From Ruminococcaceae bacterium UBA3215 (GTDB lineage Bacteria > Bacillota > Clostridia > Oscillospirales > Ruminococcaceae), in the NCBI GenBank assembly GCA_002363155.1, contig DEWH01000005.1, positions 1 through 64,000 on the forward strand: a DNA stretch of 64,000 bases, in the 5' to 3' direction. Position numbers and translations under genes: made by a program. Shown here one piece after another: positions 61,469 to 64,000 of the stretch. The notes below the pieces were generated by a model, which saw only the letters and a list, made by a program, of their open reading frames with translations, searched no databases and was not told the origin of the DNA. The stretch's first letter is position 1. The number at the start of each line of letters is the position of its first letter.

Positions 61469-62755
61469 TTGGAAAAGCGGAAATATTACGGCAGAAAGAT
61501 AAAAAGGACAAAGAATCTGTACCGGAGAAGAAAGACTGCCGGACAGAAGGTATTCGGCACGGTGATGCTGGTGGTTGCGGCATCTGCGATCGCGTTTCTC
61601 GGATTTTGCGTCGGCAAGCCGCTTCTCGACTACCTCGGCAGCATAGGAACGGATTCCCCGGCACAGGAATGGACTCCAGCCGCATCTTATATGCAGCGGC
61701 AGGGAGAGCCGGAGCGTACCGGTGATGTCGCGGCGGAGACGGACTATGGTGTGCCGGCTGTTGATCACGCGGAGCCGGAGACAGCCAATTCCGGATCGGC
61801 TGAAGCTGCGGCTGTGACTGAACCGCCTGTCACGGCTGTACCGGAGCAGACGACGACTGCCCCGCTTCTTATCCCCGTAAGCGACGGAACGCTCATTTCA
61901 ACGGAAGTTCCCTCGGCGGCGCTTGCGAACCGCTCCTCTCTTGCGGCAGTTATTACAAAGGCGAAGAACAGCGGATACAATTCCGCGGTAGTTCAGCTCA
62001 AGGACTCTAACGGCAATTTCAGGTACCGATCTTCCATTCCCGGAGTTTCGGGAAGCGATCTTGTAACGGGAACTATGACTCTTGATGAGATAATGTCGGT
62101 GTTTGCCGAAAACGGCGTGGTTCCGGTAGTGAAGCTGGCTGTGCTGCGTGACGAGGAAGGCTGTGCGCTGTTCACTGATATGAGCTACAAGTGCCTTGAC
62201 GATCCGTCGGTATCGTGGCTTGAAGCGGGACAGAGGCGCTGGGCGAATCCCGAGAGCGACTCGCTTAGAGAGTATTTCGCAAAGATCATCGCAGAACTTA
62301 AAGATGCCGGATTTCAGGAGATCATTCTTACGGACGTGATGTTCCCGGATTTCCAGCCCTATGACACGGAATGGATACCGGCGAAATATTTTGCGGCAGA
62401 CAGATACAAGATGCTGTACAATGTCGTAAGAGCCGGGAACATCATAGAGATGAAGGCATCGGACGTTATCGGCGGGACTTACGGCAGGTCTGCCGAGGTG
62501 CTTAACGACATATCAATGCTGCACGACAACTCGGTCGCGCTGGTTATAAGCCGTGAGGATCTCCCGACAGAAGCCGGATATCCGGCAGATGCCAAGACAC
62601 TTGCGGAGACTGTACTTGCGCAGGCGGCGAAAAAGACATTCGGGCTGAACGTGATACCGGTAATAGACGGCGCGGGATTTGACGACTCCGAAAAGTCGAA
62701 GATAGTGAGCGTTTTAAGCGAACTTGGCTATGAAAGCTATATTGTGGTACAATAA
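61469..62755 (+). CDS. Membrane-anchored DUF4015-like putative glycoside hydrolase
   Basis: 428 aa from a TTG at 61469 (GAAAGGAG 10 nt before). A very basic N-terminus (KRKYYGRKIKRTKNLYRRRK) leads to a membrane helix (about residues 27-50), a Pro/Glu/Thr linker (to about 155) and a TIM-barrel-like domain: NSGYNSAVVQLKDSNGNFRY, GVVPVVKLAVLRD, GFQEIILTDVMFPDF and a final NVIPVIDGAGF. It resembles the DUF4015 group of putative glycoside hydrolases; activity is unproven. It lies 34 bp after the RnfA-like gene and is probably in the same operon. Confidence 0.75.
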   Translation: MEKRKYYGRKIKRTKNLYRRRKTAGQKVFGTVMLVVAASAIAFLGFCVGKPLLDYLGSIGTDSPAQEWTPAASYMQRQGEPERTGDVAAETDYGVPAVDHAEPETANSGSAEAAAVTEPPVTAVPEQTTTAPLLIPVSDGTLISTEVPSAALANRSSLAAVITKAKNSGYNSAVVQLKDSNGNFRYRSSIPGVSGSDLVTGTMTLDEIMSVFAENGVVPVVKLAVLRDEEGCALFTDMSYKCLDDPSVSWLEAGQRRWANPESDSLREYFAKIIAELKDAGFQEIILTDVMFPDFQPYDTEWIPAKYFAADRYKMLYNVVRAGNIIEMKASDVIGGTYGRSAEVLNDISMLHDNSVALVISREDLPTEAGYPADAKTLAETVLAQAAKKTFGLNVIPVIDGAGFDDSEKSKIVSVLSELGYESYIVVQ

Positions 62756-62769
62756 TTGACAAATAATGC

Positions 62770-62798
62770 TTGCATTTACCGAGAAAATATAGTATAAT
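62770..62798 (+). promoter_or_regulatory. Promoter for yajC
   Basis: TTGCAT (62770-62775), 17 bp, TATAAT (62793-62798). Confidence 0.75.
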
Positions 62799-62840
62799 AA
62801 AGTGTATTCAAATACAGGCACAAAGGAAAGGACAGAAGTT

Positions 62841-63203
62841 ATGAATTTTGAAGCAATAAAACTTATGGCTGCAACAACAGCGGATCCCGGAAACCAGGCA
62901 AGCTGGACATCAATGCTTATTACGATAGTACCTCTTGCGCTGATGATAGTTGTATTCTATTTCCTGCTTATCCGCCCCGAGAAGAAGCGTGCAAAGAAGG
63001 AAAAGGCTATGCGCGAGAATCTGCAGGTAGCAGATGAAGTCGTTACTATCGGCGGTATTATCGGCAGAGTCCTCAGCATTCAGGAAGATACTGTTGTAGT
63101 CGAGACCGGCAGCGACAGAAACCGTATTCGTGTGCTTAAGTCCGCTATCGCGGAGAACCGTACCGCTCACGACGATGTCGAAACGGTTACGATCAAGAAG
63201 TGA
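62841..63203 (+). CDS. yajC: Preprotein translocase subunit YajC
   Basis: 120 aa. One membrane helix (about residues 24-44), then the hallmark YFLLIRPEKKRAKKEKAMRENLQVADEVVTIGGIIGRVLSI and a small beta domain (DTVVVETGSDRNRIRVLKSAI). It works with SecDF beside SecYEG. secDF is not adjacent here. I chose the ATG at 62841 after AAAGGACAG. The stop continues into a family A repeat. Confidence 0.94.
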   Translation: MNFEAIKLMAATTADPGNQASWTSMLITIVPLALMIVVFYFLLIRPEKKRAKKEKAMRENLQVADEVVTIGGIIGRVLSIQEDTVVVETGSDRNRIRVLKSAIAENRTAHDDVETVTIKK

Positions 63204-63440
63204 GAGAGATTTGAGAGACTTTGAGAGAGTTTCAGAGAAGGGGCTCTGCTTCGGCTGCTTTTTATGCGCGCGTCGTGCGCGCTTTTGGCAGCCTACTCGC
63301 GGCATCGTGCCGCGACCCTGTGACCCCGCAAGCCCCCTTTGAAAAAGGGGGCTTGACCCCCTAAACAGACTGCTGTTTTTCATAGCGCACAGCCATGGGC
63401 AGCCGCAGCGAAAAATGCAGTGGGGTTGGCGAAAACTACA
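63201..63440. repeat. Family A gene-end repeat after yajC
   Basis: TGA of yajC continues GAGAGATTTGAGAGACTTTG, then a GC-rich insert with a GCGCGCGTCGTGCGCGC palindrome. The standard end follows: CCGCAAGCCCCCTTTG/AAAAAGGGGGCTTG, CCCCCTAAACA and a tail ending AATGCAGTGGGGTTGGC. Confidence 0.85.
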
Positions 63441-63483
63441 TTTCAGAAACAAAGAGAACTGTATAGAAGAATGTAAAAAGCTG

Positions 63484-63519
63484 ACAGCCTGATGTGAATT
63501 TCACATCAGGCTGTTTTTG
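63484..63519 (+). terminator. Terminator after yajC
   Basis: ACAGCCTGATGTGAA (63484-63498) pairs with TTCACATCAGGCTGT (63500-63514), followed by TTTTTG. Confidence 0.92.
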
Positions 63520-63598
63520 TATATCCCGAAAAAAATCGGAGATACTATCAAGGCATTGAAAAATGCACAATCAGACGATCGAAAGGAAATGATATATC

Positions 63599-64000
63599 AT
63601 GAAGATAAAGGCAGCTATGCTTATCTGCGCTCTTTTTGCGGTGATGTTCGCATTCGCCGGCTGCGCGGATAAGAAGGATAATACGTCCGGCTCCGGCACA
63701 ACAAGCACCACTACCACAACAACAGCGACTTCCCTCTCGGATATGGCGACCGATGACGGCGAGTATGAAGCCGGTGAGGACGGTGTTGTTACAGATGATC
63801 ACGCGGACACCTCTGCTCCCGAAGCAGACCCCTTCGAGTCCGGCAAGGACAGGATCGAGGAGGGCGACGAGTCGCTCCGTCCCGGTGATGTGACAGATGA
63901 CGGTATCGTATCAAGCAAAAATGACAAGGACGAGAAGGTAACTTCCGACGAGGCGGCATTCGCCTCGTCTTACATCACAAAAACCTCGCTTTCGGAGAAG
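63599..64000 (+). CDS. Lipoprotein, cut by the window end
   Basis: At least 134 aa. A signal peptide ends in the lipobox AFAGC (Cys22), followed by a TTSTTTTTTAT linker and an acidic, low-complexity region (EYEAGEDGVV, DRIEEGDESLRPGD). No domain can be recognised before the edge. GAAAGGA lies 12 nt before the ATG. It may be surface-exposed. Confidence 0.85.
   Translation, partial: MKIKAAMLICALFAVMFAFAGCADKKDNTSGSGTTSTTTTTTATSLSDMATDDGEYEAGEDGVVTDDHADTSAPEADPFESGKDRIEEGDESLRPGDVTDDGIVSSKNDKDEKVTSDEAAFASSYITKTSLSEK

Noticed and set aside
1..64000. tRNA or rRNA genes
   Set aside because: No cloverleaf with GTTCGA-type T loops or rRNA core sequences was noticed. A tRNAscan run would be decisive.

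Overview
The window reads as chromosomal DNA from a motile, Gram-positive, endospore-lineage Clostridia, most like the Ruminococcus / [Eubacterium] siraeum group (Oscillospiraceae). This is an inference from several things seen together. Almost every promoter is TTGACA-like, a 17-bp gap, then TATAAT. Ribosome sites are AAGGAGG-type. There are YpeB and SpoIID-type proteins, a T-box leader, class B sortases, Thr-rich surface linkers and a GH74 glucanase lipoprotein. No rRNA, tRNA, CRISPR array, phage module or transposase was seen.

Layout. 0-4.3 kb: an Abi/HEPN protein, a Nudix hydrolase, an HD-GYP c-di-GMP phosphodiesterase and aspartokinase. 4.4-9.4 kb: a phage-type protein family member, the GH74 lipoprotein and a phosphosugar mutase. 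9.6-9.8 kb: a candidate structured small RNA on the minus strand. 10-15.7 kb: ypeB, a cysteine desulfurase-thiI pair, a diguanylate cyclase and pncC. 15.7-21 kb: three class B sortases in tandem, then a SpoIID-domain protein whose best start codon is ACG. 21.4-25.5 kb (minus): a ComFB-like protein, a ParA ATPase, a second diguanylate cyclase and a PilZ protein. 26.6-36.1 kb: the flagellar operon flgBC-fliEFGHI-[sulfatase-like cargo gene]-fliJ. 36.2-43.2 kb (minus): a T-box-controlled trpE-G-D-CF-B-A operon. 43.6-48.6 kb (minus): leuS, galM and an MBOAT acyltransferase. 48.6-50 kb: a gene-free tract with repeated palindromes. 50-58.5 kb: cell-envelope genes (NodB deacetylase, bactofilin, GH25 lysozyme, zinc-ribbon and metallopeptidase membrane proteins) with an OGG-type glycosylase, rpe and a MecA-like gene. 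58.5-62.8 kb: RnfD-, RnfE- and RnfA-like membrane proteins and a DUF4015-like TIM-barrel protein. 62.8 kb to the end: yajC and a lipoprotein cut by the window edge.

Themes. (1) Five separate c-di-GMP-type proteins (HD-GYP, two GGDEF, PilZ, ComFB) lie within 26 kb and lead up to the flagellar operon. (2) At least three families of short dispersed repeats sit at gene ends. One begins with TGAGAGAC-type microsatellite and supplies the stop codon of several genes. (3) The Rnf-like trio keeps the Rnf membrane folds but, by my alignment from memory, has lost the flavin-attachment threonine and three of the four cysteines that hold the membrane iron-sulfur centre. rnfB, rnfC and rnfG are not nearby. 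This is the best candidate here for an undescribed system.
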